Assembly: GCF_000987955.1 (NCBI RefSeq)
Contig: NZ_LAZU01000031.1
Span: 62,001-126,000 of the forward strand
Source of the DNA: Paenibacillus sp. DMB20
GTDB lineage: Bacteria > Bacillota > Bacilli > Paenibacillales > Paenibacillaceae
Length of the DNA: 64,000 nt
Reading direction: 5' to 3'
Shown: positions 28,821 through 37,134 of the stretch, one piece after another
Layout of the letters: each line of letters begins with the position of its first letter
Numbering within the stretch: the stretch's first letter is position 1
The notes under the pieces: model-generated
What the model was told of the DNA's origin: nothing
What the model saw: the letters and a program-made list of their open reading frames with translations, nothing else
The model's database searches: none
Position numbers and translations under genes: made by a program

Positions 28821-29999
28821 CTACAGGAACAAGCCTGCAATCGTTGCGGACAGAACGCTGACCAAAGTAGCGCCGTAGAGCAGTTTCAGTCCGAAGCGCG
28901 CCACCACGTTCCCCTGCTTTTCGTTCAAGCCTTTCACCGCGCCGGCAATGATGCCGATCGAGGAGAAGTTCGCAAAAGATACAAGGAATACGGACACAAT
29001 GCCGATCGTACGAGCCGAAAGATTCGTGAAATTCCCAAGGGCGAGCATGGCCACAAACTCGTTGGAGACCAGCTTCGTTGCCATGATGCTGCCGGCATCG
29101 ACAGCCTCTTTCCAAGGCACGCCCATCACGAACGCAAACGGAGCGAAAATGTATCCGAGAATCTCCTGGAACGAGATGCCGAAAATGCCGTCGAAAATAC
29201 CGTTGATCAAAGCAATCAATGCGACAAAACCGAGCAGCATGGCCGCTACCGTAATCGCAACCTTAAAGCCGTCCATAATGTATTCTCCGAGCATTTCGAA
29301 GAAAGACTGCTTTTCTTCCTCCTGAACTTCAAGAATGTCTTCTTCCTTCGGCACTTCATAAGGATTGACGATCGAAGAGATAATAAAACCGCCAAACAGG
29401 TTGAGCACCAGCGCGGTTACGACATATCTAGGCTCAATCATCCTCATGTAAGCCCCCACGATGGACATGGATACGGTAGACATGGCGGACGCGCACAGCG
29501 TATACATCCGGTGTCTCGGAAGCAGGGCAATCTGCTTTTTAACCGAGATGAATACCTCGGACTGGCCAAGGATCGCCGAAGCCACGGCATTGTAGGATTC
29601 CAGTTTACCCATCCCGTTGACTTTACTCAAGACGATACCGATATACTTCACAATGATCGGCAATACCTTAATGTATTGCAAAATACCGATCAGTGCCGAA
29701 ATGAACACGATCGGGAGAAGCACATTCAGGAAGAACGGCCCTGCTCCTTCGTTGGCGATTCCGCCGAATACAAACTCTATGCCGGCACCGGCGTAATCAA
29801 GGAGGGATTCAAACGTTTTCGCAACCCCTTTGACCAGATATTCGCCAACATTGGTGTTCAGAAGTATAAAACCCAGAATGAGCTGCAAAACGATCATTAC
29901 CGCCAGCGGGCGATAACGGATATTCTTTTTATCGTTGCTGACCAGAAAAGCCATTCCAAAAACGACAAGGACGCCCAAGATGGCAATTAAATATTTCAT
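28821..29999 (-). CDS. nupC: NupC-type concentrative nucleoside transporter
   Basis: Proton- or sodium-coupled CNT nucleoside importer, 392 residues with about ten membrane segments. Motifs are GQSEVFISVKKQIALL, MSTVSMSIVGAYMRMIEPRYVV and the C-terminal GNFTNLSARTIGIVSVFLVSFANFSSIGI. The ATG at 29999 follows GGGGGACC; the frame is open further upstream but without a site. Between cdd and deoB in the deo cluster it brings in the nucleosides that the enzymes degrade. A cre-like palindrome lies just upstream at 30064-30077. Confidence 0.93.
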   Translation of the reverse strand: MKYLIAILGVLVVFGMAFLVSNDKKNIRYRPLAVMIVLQLILGFILLNTNVGEYLVKGVAKTFESLLDYAGAGIEFVFGGIANEGAGPFFLNVLLPIVFISALIGILQYIKVLPIIVKYIGIVLSKVNGMGKLESYNAVASAILGQSEVFISVKKQIALLPRHRMYTLCASAMSTVSMSIVGAYMRMIEPRYVVTALVLNLFGGFIISSIVNPYEVPKEEDILEVQEEEKQSFFEMLGEYIMDGFKVAITVAAMLLGFVALIALINGIFDGIFGISFQEILGYIFAPFAFVMGVPWKEAVDAGSIMATKLVSNEFVAMLALGNFTNLSARTIGIVSVFLVSFANFSSIGIIAGAVKGLNEKQGNVVARFGLKLLYGATLVSVLSATIAGLFL

Positions 30000-30063
30000 G
30001 ATTGTCGGTCCCCCAAAGTTTAAGTATGAAATTCTATGTTGTTGGCTATTCCGGCAATTTTTC

Positions 30064-30077
30064 ATTAAGCGCTTACA
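30064..30077. promoter_or_regulatory. candidate cre site upstream of nupC
   Basis: ATTAAGCGCTTACA; read on the minus strand it matches 12 of 14 positions of the CcpA consensus, with the central AAGCGCTT palindrome intact. Inference from pattern only. Confidence 0.45.
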
Positions 30078-30155
30078 AACCGCTAAAAAAAAGAGATGGG
30101 CGCTGCAATCCGAGCCTAAAGGCCAGGAGTTGGATGCATTCGAGAAGGAATAGGA

Positions 30156-30548
30156 TCACTTATCCAAATCCTTCGCTGAAAAGGCTCCCGGGAGCAGTTG
30201 GGCCATCGTCCATTCCTCGGTATTTCCATGGAGGTTGCTCAAGTAAATTTTGGTGTCGCTGTCGCAAAATTCGGCTAATACCTGACGGCAGGCTCCGCAA
30301 GGGGAAACCGGTCCTTCCGTATCCGCCACGACCGCGATGGCTTCGATTTTGCGGTGACCTTCCGATACCGCCTTAAACACGGCTGTCCGTTCCGCGCAGT
30401 TGGTAAGACCGTAGGATGCATTCTCGACATTGCATCCCCGGTATACCTTCCCGCCGGTTCGGATGGCTGCTCCGACCTGAAACCCGGAGTATGGAACGTA
30501 GGCCTGTTTTCGGGCCTCCAATGCTTCTCGAACCAAATCTTCTTTCAT
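30156..30548 (-). CDS. cdd: cytidine deaminase
   Basis: Zinc enzyme deaminating cytidine and deoxycytidine to uridines; 130 residues, tetrameric class. Zinc and catalytic motifs: NCAERTAVFKA (Cys, catalytic Glu) and PCGACRQVLAEF (two Cys). The substrate loop GCNVENASYG is intact. The ATG at 30548 has GGAGGAG six bases upstream. It lies in the deo cluster after deoC and feeds pdp. Confidence 0.96.
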   Translation of the reverse strand: MKEDLVREALEARKQAYVPYSGFQVGAAIRTGGKVYRGCNVENASYGLTNCAERTAVFKAVSEGHRKIEAIAVVADTEGPVSPCGACRQVLAEFCDSDTKIYLSNLHGNTEEWTMAQLLPGAFSAKDLDK

Positions 30549-30578
30549 AAGTGACTCCTCCTTCACCGGCAGGGGTGA

Positions 30579-31244
30579 TTAATATGATGACTCGGACTGG
30601 CCGCCTTCCATAATTTTAACGCCTGAGCTTGCGCCGATGCGGTTTGCCCCAGCCTCAATCATGGCATTCATGTCTTCCAGGCTGCGAACGCCTCCGGATG
30701 CTTTTACGCCGGCTTTATCGCCAACCGTTTTGCGCATCAACGCGACATCTTCGGGCGTTGCGCCGCCTGTGGAAAAGCCTGTGGAAGTTTTTACGAAATC
30801 CGCACCGGCTTGAACAGCGAGCTCGCATGCCCGTACCTTTTCTTCATCCGTCAGCAGGCAGGTTTCGATAATTACTTTAACGAGCGCTTTTTCGCCGGCA
30901 GCTTCGACAACAGCCTTAATATCGCTTAATACCAGATCATTCTGCTTGTCCTTCAGAGCGCCGATATTAATAACCATATCTACCTCGGTTGCCCCGTTTG
31001 CAATCGCATCTTTCGTTTCGAAAGCCTTAACGGCGGATGTGGAAGCCCCGAGCGGAAAACCGATTACGGTACATACTTTAACGTTTGTTCCTGCAAGCTG
31101 CCCTGCAGCGTATTTTACCCAAGTCGGGTTAACGCAAACGGAAGCAAACTCATATTTCTTCGCTTCTTCCGTCAGCTTCGTGAGTTCCTCTTTCAAAGCG
31201 TTTGCCTTCAGAAGCGTATGATCGATCATTCCGGCTATATTCAT
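30579..31244 (-). CDS. deoC: deoxyribose-phosphate aldolase
   Basis: Class I aldolase splitting deoxyribose-5-P into acetaldehyde and glyceraldehyde-3-P; 221 residues. TIM-barrel marks: MIDHTLLKA at the start, VCTVIGFPLGA, EVDMVINIGALK, KVIIETCLLT and the Schiff-base lysine in FVKTSTGFSTGGAT. It is the first gene of the cluster behind the promoter/operator at 31274-31364. A GGAGTGG site precedes the ATG. Confidence 0.96.
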   Translation of the reverse strand: MNIAGMIDHTLLKANALKEELTKLTEEAKKYEFASVCVNPTWVKYAAGQLAGTNVKVCTVIGFPLGASTSAVKAFETKDAIANGATEVDMVINIGALKDKQNDLVLSDIKAVVEAAGEKALVKVIIETCLLTDEEKVRACELAVQAGADFVKTSTGFSTGGATPEDVALMRKTVGDKAGVKASGGVRSLEDMNAMIEAGANRIGASSGVKIMEGGQSESSY

Positions 31245-31273
31245 CCCAATACCACTCCTTGTTCATTGGTTGT

Positions 31274-31364
31274 TACAAACGTTTTCAAGCCGCTCTACCG
31301 GCTTAACGAGACCATCATACCACAGCTCTGAACATATGTAAAACATATAATGAAATTATGTTCA
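31274..31364 (-). promoter_or_regulatory. deo promoter with operator and cre-like site
   Basis: Minus-strand sigma-A promoter: -35 TTTACA at 31337-31342, 17-base spacer, extended -10 TGGTATGAT with its hexamer at 31314-31319. The -35 box lies within an inverted repeat TGAACATA (31329-31336) / TATGTTCA (31357-31364), a likely DeoR operator. Downstream of the start site a cre-like TACAAACGTTTTCA (31274-31287, 12 of 14) suggests CcpA road-blocking. Confidence 0.7.
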
Positions 31365-31640
31365 CAGTTGTTTTTCGCAATGACATTTATCATTTTACGC
31401 CTCATGTTTAAGGCCCATTCAGGTATAAATTGGCTGAGGCAAAAGCCCGTTATATTCGTCTATACCCGATCTGCCGCACCTTAAACAGACGAAGGAAATA
31501 AACCCGCATTTTCAATCCTGATCAGGAACCTGAAATTAACCTTAATGAAAAAAAGACATCACATAAAGAGAATGCGGGATATGCTCCCCTCTTCCCATAG
31601 CGATGCCTAAAAGCAAATTGTTAAAGCGGTTTTATAATTA

Positions 31641-32577
31641 TCAATTCAGCAAAGCTTGTGCCGTATATTGATCGGTTACCAAAATATTGGCATATCTGCC
31701 GATCAAAGCCGCCCTGATCGCATCCGTCTTCCGCTGGCCGCCGGCGACCAGAATCGATTTATCCTTGCGCCGGAGATCCTCCAATTCGATCCCGATGGTC
31801 CGGTTGTTGATTTCTTCGCTGCATATATTCCCTTGAGCGTCAAAAAAACGGGAGCAAATGTCGCCCGCCCCGGTGCTTTGCAGAAGCTTTTGTTCACTCT
31901 CGCTAAAATAGCCCAGCCTGAACAGCAGCGCATCCTCCTTGACCGTTCCCACCGTAAAAACGGCGATATTCGCCTGCTTGCCAAGCTGGATGATCCGCTG
32001 GATGTGGCGGTCCTCCTCCACCATTTTTTTTCAGCTCAATGCTGTCGAAAATAACCGGAAGGGGAAGATATCTCGCGATCGTATGGTAAGCGCCTGCAAA
32101 CAGATTAACGGTTTCCGCCGCATAGGTGTTAACATGCGAGTGGCTGACGCCGCCTTTCAACTGGACGACCTCCACCCCTTTTACCGGTTTCTGCTGAAGC
32201 TGGAGCGCAACGGCATGCATCGTCGTACCCCAGGTTACGCCGATAATGTCCGCATCCTGAACGATTTGGTGCAAATATTCCGCAGCCGCCCTGCTGATAT
32301 GCTTCTGGATTTCCCGATATTCATTCAAGGGACTGTAAGATACCAGAACCTGATCGAGATTGTAGCGCTGTTTGACCTGCTCGCCGAGCGCATCCAAGTC
32401 CTCTAACGGATCAACGATGCTGATCCGCACGTATCCTTGTTCCTTGGCATGATGAAGGAGCCGGGAAACGGTTGGGCGGGAGACGCCGAGTCTTGCCGCG
32501 ATATCCTGCTGACTGAAATCCGACATGTAATAAAGCCTTGCCGCTTCTATGCTTAAGCGCTGTTTTTCGTTATCCAT
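31641..32577 (-). CDS. deoR: DeoR (SorC-family) deoxyribonucleoside repressor (frameshifted as read)
   Basis: Transcription regulator of about 311 residues. The N-terminal HTH is ARLYYMSDFSQQDIAARLGVSRPTVSRLLHHAKEQGYV. The C-terminal sugar-binding domain has IGVTWGTTMHAVA and VAGGQRKTDAIRAAL, as in SorC/DeoR effector domains. Removing one base from the T8 run 32024-32031 joins FDSIELK to KMVEEDRHIQ. It is encoded upstream of the deo genes on the same strand, so by analogy with Bacillus DeoR it binds the operator at 31329-31364 and responds to deoxyribose-5-P. Confidence 0.88.
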
Positions 32578-32649
32578 CTATAAACCCTTCTTTATCATTT
32601 AAGAATTGGGTCTATTATACAAGGTTCCCGGTTAAATATCGATAGGGAT

Positions 32650-32755
32650 AAGAAAAACGTCTATCGATGTACTTTCTCAGAAGACAGACCGCATTTAGCG
32701 GAAGTTTTTCTTGCGATATAAGGAAGCCGCGTCTCCGAAGCTTTTCTTATATCTT
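32650..32755. repeat. interspersed intergenic hairpin repeat, inverted copy
   Basis: Near full-length copy in reverse orientation, ACGTCTATCGATGTACTTT at one end and CTTATATCTT at the other, between the rnhA terminator and deoR. Confidence 0.75.
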
Positions 32756-32798
32756 AAAAAACGGGGAGCCTTGGTTATTCGGGCTCCCCGTTTTTTAT
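32754..32798. terminator. bidirectional intrinsic terminator
   Basis: Stem AAAAAACGGGGAGCC / GGCTCCCCGTTTTTT; T runs on both strands. Confidence 0.88.
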
Positions 32799-33031
32799 TG
32801 CAAATTCACGAAGCGTTTTTTTTCTCACAGGCTATGCATAACTATGGGGATAACCCTAAATTCGAATGGTTTAAACTGAAAGTTATCCTCCGTTTTTCCA
32901 CACTTGTTCACAATCTCTGTATAACTCGGGCCGTTTATGTGCAAAAACTCCTTGCCAATCCATTGTTATGTTCATAACTTGGGGAAAAGCAAGGACATGT
33001 TCCGAACTATTCACAGGCCCACCGTCCTTTT

Positions 33032-33690
33032 TTATTTTTCGTCCGTAATCCGCTTTGATCTCTCCCCAGCTTTTGGTCTGCCATTTCAGTACTTTATTCG
33101 GGTAGGTATTATTACGCAGCCAGCTCTCCGCGCGGTCCACAAGATCCCAGATTTCCCGGGTTGAGGCATCGCGCGGCAGCGTGGATGCCACCTTTTTTCT
33201 GCTTCACCCACTTCAGCGCGTTAGCCGAGTCACTGTATACGGTTTTGCAACTTCCTATTTTTTTCAAATAGGCCAAAGCGTGGACGATGGCCAAAAACTC
33301 TCCCAGGTTGTTTGTTCCCTTTTGAATCGGGCCGCAAGAGAAAATAACATCGCCGGTTTGCGTGTCCACTCCTTTATATTCAACGGGACCGGGGTTTCCG
33401 CGGGTGCCGACGTCAACCGATATGCTGTCATAATCGATTTCGCCCGCCTCCTCGGGAGCAGCATTTCGCTTGGCTGTCCGGGATGCTGCCGGGGTGCCGC
33501 CGCTCCGCGTTTGCTGGCCCCAGTATCCCTTCCACCCTTGGGCATAGGCCTTTTCCGCCTCCGCCTGCGACTCGAAAGCTTTGTATTTCGCGCCATGATA
33601 GTGGTTTACCTGCTGCTGGCATTCGCCCCAGCTTGCATAAATTCCGGGCTGGTTCCCGACCCACACGACATAATATTTTTGTTTCGCCAT
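33032..33690 (-). CDS. rnhA: ribonuclease HI with N-terminal hybrid-binding domain (two frameshifts as read)
   Basis: Degrades RNA in RNA-DNA hybrids. Residues 1-50 form the viroplasmin-like hybrid-binding domain (YYVVWVGNQPGIYASWGECQ). The catalytic domain resembles Bacillus halodurans RNase H1, with ISVDVGTRGNPGPVEYKGVD (Asp), NNLGEFLAIVHAL (Glu), VYSDSANALKWVK (Asp) and the WGEIKADYGRK end. Removing a base from the T6 run 33193-33198 restores the core. Removing one from the T5 run 33035-33039 restores the expected stop right after YGRK; as read, the frame continues to 32883. ATG at 33690 with a GGAGG site. Confidence 0.88.
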
Positions 33691-33709
33691 AAAGACCTCC
33701 ATCATGCAA

Positions 33710-33934
33710 CTATTCCTTTAGCGTACTATAAAAATTTCCAACAAAAAAAGCGCCATCGTCTCCGATCCGCTTTTTATGCTTAACCTTTTGCAATTGTTCC
33801 TGCTTGTTTGGTTTTACCCGTACATGCTGGGACAGCTCCCCGTAATCTTTATTCGTTTTCCGCATGCTTGCCTGACACCATATTCCTGCACGCTCCGCTT
33901 TCCGGAGGGCTTTCTGCGTCTTGGTACGCGCCAT
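33710..33934 (-). CDS. small basic protein, YqkK-like, unknown function
   Basis: A 74-residue protein beginning MARTKTQKALRKAERAG and rich in Lys, Arg and Gln, with the middle KPNKQEQLQKVKHKKR. Similar short basic proteins of bacilli start the same way and are uncharacterised. The ATG has an AGGAGAG site. It lies 20 bases upstream of rnhA on the same strand, suggesting joint transcription. RNA or DNA contact is plausible from charge only. Confidence 0.6.
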   Translation of the reverse strand: MARTKTQKALRKAERAGIWCQASMRKTNKDYGELSQHVRVKPNKQEQLQKVKHKKRIGDDGAFFVGNFYSTLKE

Positions 33935-34025
33935 ACTGCTTCACTCTCCTGTCATATTCTCTACCAATTGTACGAAATACGGACAATAAAGGAAACGAAT
34001 TCGGAGAAAAATATAATTCCGTTCA

Positions 34026-34559
34026 CTAAATTCGTCGCCCCTCGGTTAATTTGACCCAGAAACCGCCCTTAAAGTTTTTCGGTTCATGGGAAATGATAAA
34101 GGCATGCGGGGATAACCGCTTTAATGTTTCCATTAACCGCTTTTCGTTCTTCCGTTTTACAAGCACCTGAAGCACCAGACGTTTGCCGTCTTTCCCGTCA
34201 GCCTGCCACGAAGTAACCCCGTAGCCCTTTTCGCGCAGCTTGACCGGCAGCTCCGTCTCAAGAGAATCGACGATAACCTGGACAACAAGATATCCGAGAG
34301 CCAAATATTCCTCAATCCGGCTGCCCATATACACTCCGAGGCCGAATCCTAAACAGTAGGCGGCCATATTCCATGGATTATCCACATTTTGCAAAACAAG
34401 GTTCAACCCCATGAGGTAAACAAATACCTCGATCATGGCCAGAAATGATGCCAGCCCTCTTCTTCCCTTGATCATCAATATTAATCGAAGCGTAAAAATC
34501 GATACATAGACGACATTAATGCCGATTATGGAACCGATCAACGAAAGTGAAATATCCAC
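34026..34559 (-). CDS. UPF0316 / DUF2179 membrane protein
   Basis: A 177-residue protein with three N-terminal membrane segments (residues about 5-90) and a C-terminal DUF2179-type cytoplasmic domain (GYGVTSWQADGKDGKRLVLQVLVKRKNEKRL ... PHAFIISHEPKNFKGGFW). It matches the YebE/UPF0316 family of bacilli, whose role is unknown; the soluble domain resembles one found in other membrane proteins. The start is a GTG at 34559 with AAGGAGATG upstream. Confidence 0.88.
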   Translation of the reverse strand: MDISLSLIGSIIGINVVYVSIFTLRLILMIKGRRGLASFLAMIEVFVYLMGLNLVLQNVDNPWNMAAYCLGFGLGVYMGSRIEEYLALGYLVVQVIVDSLETELPVKLREKGYGVTSWQADGKDGKRLVLQVLVKRKNEKRLMETLKRLSPHAFIISHEPKNFKGGFWVKLTEGRRI

Positions 34560-34722
34560 ATCTTCATCTCCTTATGTACAAAACGCCGGATTTACCGTCA
34601 GCGGCATGTTTTTTCCTTGGCCGCCGTTCTATTCCCTTCTCTATTACCCTGTGACCGTCCTTTCTTATCCTTTCCTTTAAAAGTGCCCCAATAAACCAAT
34701 CATCTCCCCGCTTTATGAACAC

Positions 34723-34757
34723 GCAAAAAAACCGTCCAGAGGCTTCTGGACGGTTTT
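34723..34757 (-). terminator. intrinsic terminator after FMN reductase
   Basis: Perfect 10-bp stem ACCGTCCAGA / TCTGGACGGT followed by T7 on the minus strand. Confidence 0.87.
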
Positions 34758-34771
34758 AAATAATATGTAGA

Positions 34772-35333
34772 TTATCGCGCAGCTCCGACAGCCTGCTGCT
34801 GATTCATCCATTTCACGAAGTTATCCACAACCGAATCGAGGAAAATTTCCGTGGCCTCATGGTTCAGATTGCCTGCTTCATCGATTTTTTCATGAACCAG
34901 GCCTACATATACCTCGTTGCCTGGAAGCAAAGGGGAAGAAACGCCAGGCGAGAACAGGATATCGCGCAAATGTTCCTGTGCACGAACGGATCCCAGATTG
35001 CCCATGGATACTCCCATAATCCAAGATGGCTTGCCTACAAGCACGCGCTCAACGCGGGAGAGCCAATCGATGACGTTTTTCAAGACGCCGGGAATGGAAT
35101 AGTTATACTCCGGGGTTACCCACAATACGCCGTCCGCTTCCTTCACTTTGCTCACCAGTTCTTTTACGGAAGCGGGAGCATCCGTTTCATTATCCTGGTT
35201 ATAAAAAGGAATATCCTTTATGCTCAGAATTTCCAAATCCAGTTGATCTTTATATTTTTTTTTGTATGTATTGGGCAAGTTTCATGCTGTATGAATGGTT
35301 ACGGATGCTGCCGACCAAAGCAACGATTTTCAT
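34772..35333 (-). CDS. NADPH-dependent FMN reductase / azoreductase-like (frameshifted as read)
   Basis: Flavodoxin-fold NAD(P)H:FMN oxidoreductase, about 186 residues. It begins MKIVALVGSIRNHSYSMKLAQ, the FMN phosphate loop GSIRxxS, and has the flavin-contact motif TPEYNYSIPGVLKNVIDW. Removing one base from the T9 run 35255-35263 links the start at 35333 (GGAGG site) to the rest. Such enzymes reduce quinones, azo dyes or chromate. The upstream region carries striking inverted repeats, so it is probably under a redox- or quinone-responsive repressor. Confidence 0.88.
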
Positions 35334-35365
35334 CTGTTTTTCCTCCAATTTGTAAGAGTTTCTAG

Positions 35366-35426
35366 GTTACTTTATTATCATCCGATATTAAGTTACTTTT
35401 GTCAAGCGAGTGTGATAAAGTAACTT
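35366..35426 (-). promoter_or_regulatory. repeated GTTACTTT operator motifs upstream of FMN reductase
   Basis: GTTACTTT occurs at 35366-35373 and 35392-35399 and its complement AAAGTAAC at 35417-35424. The last two form a 10-bp perfect inverted repeat (AAGTTACTTT / AAAGTAACTT) that brackets a minus-strand TTGACA box at 35400-35405. This is a likely repressor site; the regulator is not adjacent. Confidence 0.5.
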
Positions 35427-35441
35427 TTGTTCGCAGCGGCA

Positions 35442-36212
35442 TTATTTTTTCCGCAGAACAAACACCATATTGTGACTATCGGTTGTTAAAGGTCGCTCCT
35501 TCCAATCCCCATAGCCATTCAACACTTCAAAGCCGGTCTCCCCGAACAACCGCTCCAGCTCGCGGGGAAACGAGAAACGGAGCGATATATCCGACGTTTG
35601 CTCTTTCAATACCCGCCCGCTGCCGTCCTTCGTCCGCCGGATCGTGGTGCAGTGTTGTATTTGGGTCAACGCCTCATACCGGCAAACGGTGTACACATCC
35701 ACCCGGTTACCCTCCGGAAGCGTATAGGAGCGCCAATATTCCTCCTCCGGCGGCATAAGGAGCTCCGACGCATTCGGAAAGCGCGTTCCGAAAATAAATT
35801 CCCCTCCCGGCTCCAAATGGCGGTTTACCGAAGCAAGCAGATCGGTTTGGGATTCGTTGGTCAAAAAATGCTGAAAGGAATTGCCGACCATATAGACTAG
35901 CCGGCTCCTTTCTTCAAGCACGAACCGCGAGCAGTCCTGCTTCTCCCACCGGACGGCCAATCCGAGGCCTTCCGTCTTATCCCGGGCCCGCCTCAGCATT
36001 CCTTCATGCAGGTCCACCCCGATGACGGCATGTCCTTGTTCGGCAAGCGGAATGGTTGCCCGGCCCGTGCCGCAGCATAAATCGATGATCGGTCCGGTTA
36101 GATTTTCCGCCCGCCTCCGAAGAAATTCCACGTCGTCCAGATAGGGATCGTTCTCCAGATCATAGGCTGCCGGATCCCTGTATTCATCAAAATTCGTTTC
36201 AAATAAGTTCAT
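35442..36212 (-). CDS. class I SAM-dependent methyltransferase
   Basis: A 256-residue Rossmann-fold methyltransferase. SAM motif I is IIDLCCGTGRATIPLAEQGHAVIGVDLHEGML at about residues 42-75, and the post-motif is MVGNSFQHFLT. The N-terminus (FDEYRDPAAYDLEN) and the beta-rich insert after 160 resemble small-molecule methyltransferases of bacilli. The ATG has an AGGGGAGG site. It is encoded immediately downstream of the TetR gene (4-base gap), so it is probably co-transcribed with it. Substrate unknown. Confidence 0.88.
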   Translation of the reverse strand: MNLFETNFDEYRDPAAYDLENDPYLDDVEFLRRRAENLTGPIIDLCCGTGRATIPLAEQGHAVIGVDLHEGMLRRARDKTEGLGLAVRWEKQDCSRFVLEERSRLVYMVGNSFQHFLTNESQTDLLASVNRHLEPGGEFIFGTRFPNASELLMPPEEEYWRSYTLPEGNRVDVYTVCRYEALTQIQHCTTIRRTKDGSGRVLKEQTSDISLRFSFPRELERLFGETGFEVLNGYGDWKERPLTTDSHNMVFVLRKK

Positions 36213-36216
36213 ACGC

Positions 36217-36846
36217 TTAAATCCTCCCCTGCTTTAAATTCTTCCTGAACATCGTCGACGGATTGCCAAAAACAAGCCTGGACATCATCAGGGAAACCTC
36301 CTCCGGCGTCTCTTTCATCCCCGTATCCAGCCAATGCTGGATAACTCCGAGCTGGGCGGATATCGCATAAGCGGAAAGGTATCCGAGCGGCACGATTAGA
36401 TCGTCCTCATTCAGGTGGCTCAAAATTCCCTGCGCCATGGAACTGCGCATCACTTCCTTCAGCTTCACTTGAAAACCCGGATCTCCTTTCGGACCCAGGA
36501 TCACCGTCATGAAATCCGCGTTCTCCTTCAAATATTCAAACAACTCCGTGACGAAGGGAAGCGGTTCGTTCATGTAATCAAAATTCGGGAGGTCCTCCCT
36601 TTTTAGATGTTGCTTTTTGCTGCGGATATTTTTGATGCCTTCAATAATATCCTCCTCGCTCTGCTCCAGCAGATCGTACTTATCCTTATAATGCAAGTAA
36701 AACGTGCCTCGGTTGATATCCGCACGGACGGATAAATCGCTGACCGTGATTTCATCGAATGTTTTTTCTTTCATTAACACCGTTAATGCGTCTCTTAACG
36801 CTTTTTTGGTCCGGATGATTCTTCTGTCCAACGCAGGCCCCTTCAT
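36217..36846 (-). CDS. TetR/AcrR-family regulator, divergent from LmrB-like pump
   Basis: A 209-residue repressor. The N-terminal HTH is TKKALRDALTVLMKEKTFDEITVSDLSVRADINRGTFYLHYKDKYDLLEQ, followed by a TetR-type helical ligand domain. The ATG at 36846 is preferred (GAGGGTGGG upstream); the frame is open further but reads as non-coding. It is divergent from an MFS efflux gene whose promoter is followed by a perfect 11-bp palindrome, so it probably represses that pump and itself. Confidence 0.9.
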   Translation of the reverse strand: MKGPALDRRIIRTKKALRDALTVLMKEKTFDEITVSDLSVRADINRGTFYLHYKDKYDLLEQSEEDIIEGIKNIRSKKQHLKREDLPNFDYMNEPLPFVTELFEYLKENADFMTVILGPKGDPGFQVKLKEVMRSSMAQGILSHLNEDDLIVPLGYLSAYAISAQLGVIQHWLDTGMKETPEEVSLMMSRLVFGNPSTMFRKNLKQGRI

Positions 36847-36933
36847 CTCATAACCCACCCTCATATGTAAAAATTTAAATATTAGACAACTTACCGTTTT
36901 CATGTTCATAAAATGACATTTAACGGTAAATTG

Positions 36934-37002
36934 TTGATTGCAATGCATTATAAGTGTATTATAATAGACTTCACGATTATTAATAAACATGATGTTTATT
37001 AA
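36934..37002 (+). promoter_or_regulatory. promoter and palindromic operator of the LmrB-like pump
   Basis: -35 TTGATT (36934-36939), 17-base spacer, -10 TATTAT (36957-36962). Downstream lies a perfect palindrome TTAATAAACAT-G-ATGTTTATTAA (36980-37002), size and symmetry typical of a TetR-family operator. Confidence 0.65.
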
Positions 37003-37134
37003 AAAGATACTTTCTTGAATCTTATATGGGTATAACATGGATAAGGCAATTGATTAAGGAGGGGGCAAGAGAGCGCCTTCCATCTTGTATGCCATTTTCT
37101 AAACATCGCAATAACAGCTACTGGAGGGAAACCT

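Noticed and set aside
32883..33031. C-terminal extension of RNase HI beyond YGRK
   Set aside because: Homologs end at YGRK. One extra base in a T5 run turns the TAA stop into readthrough, so the extra 50 residues are probably not real.
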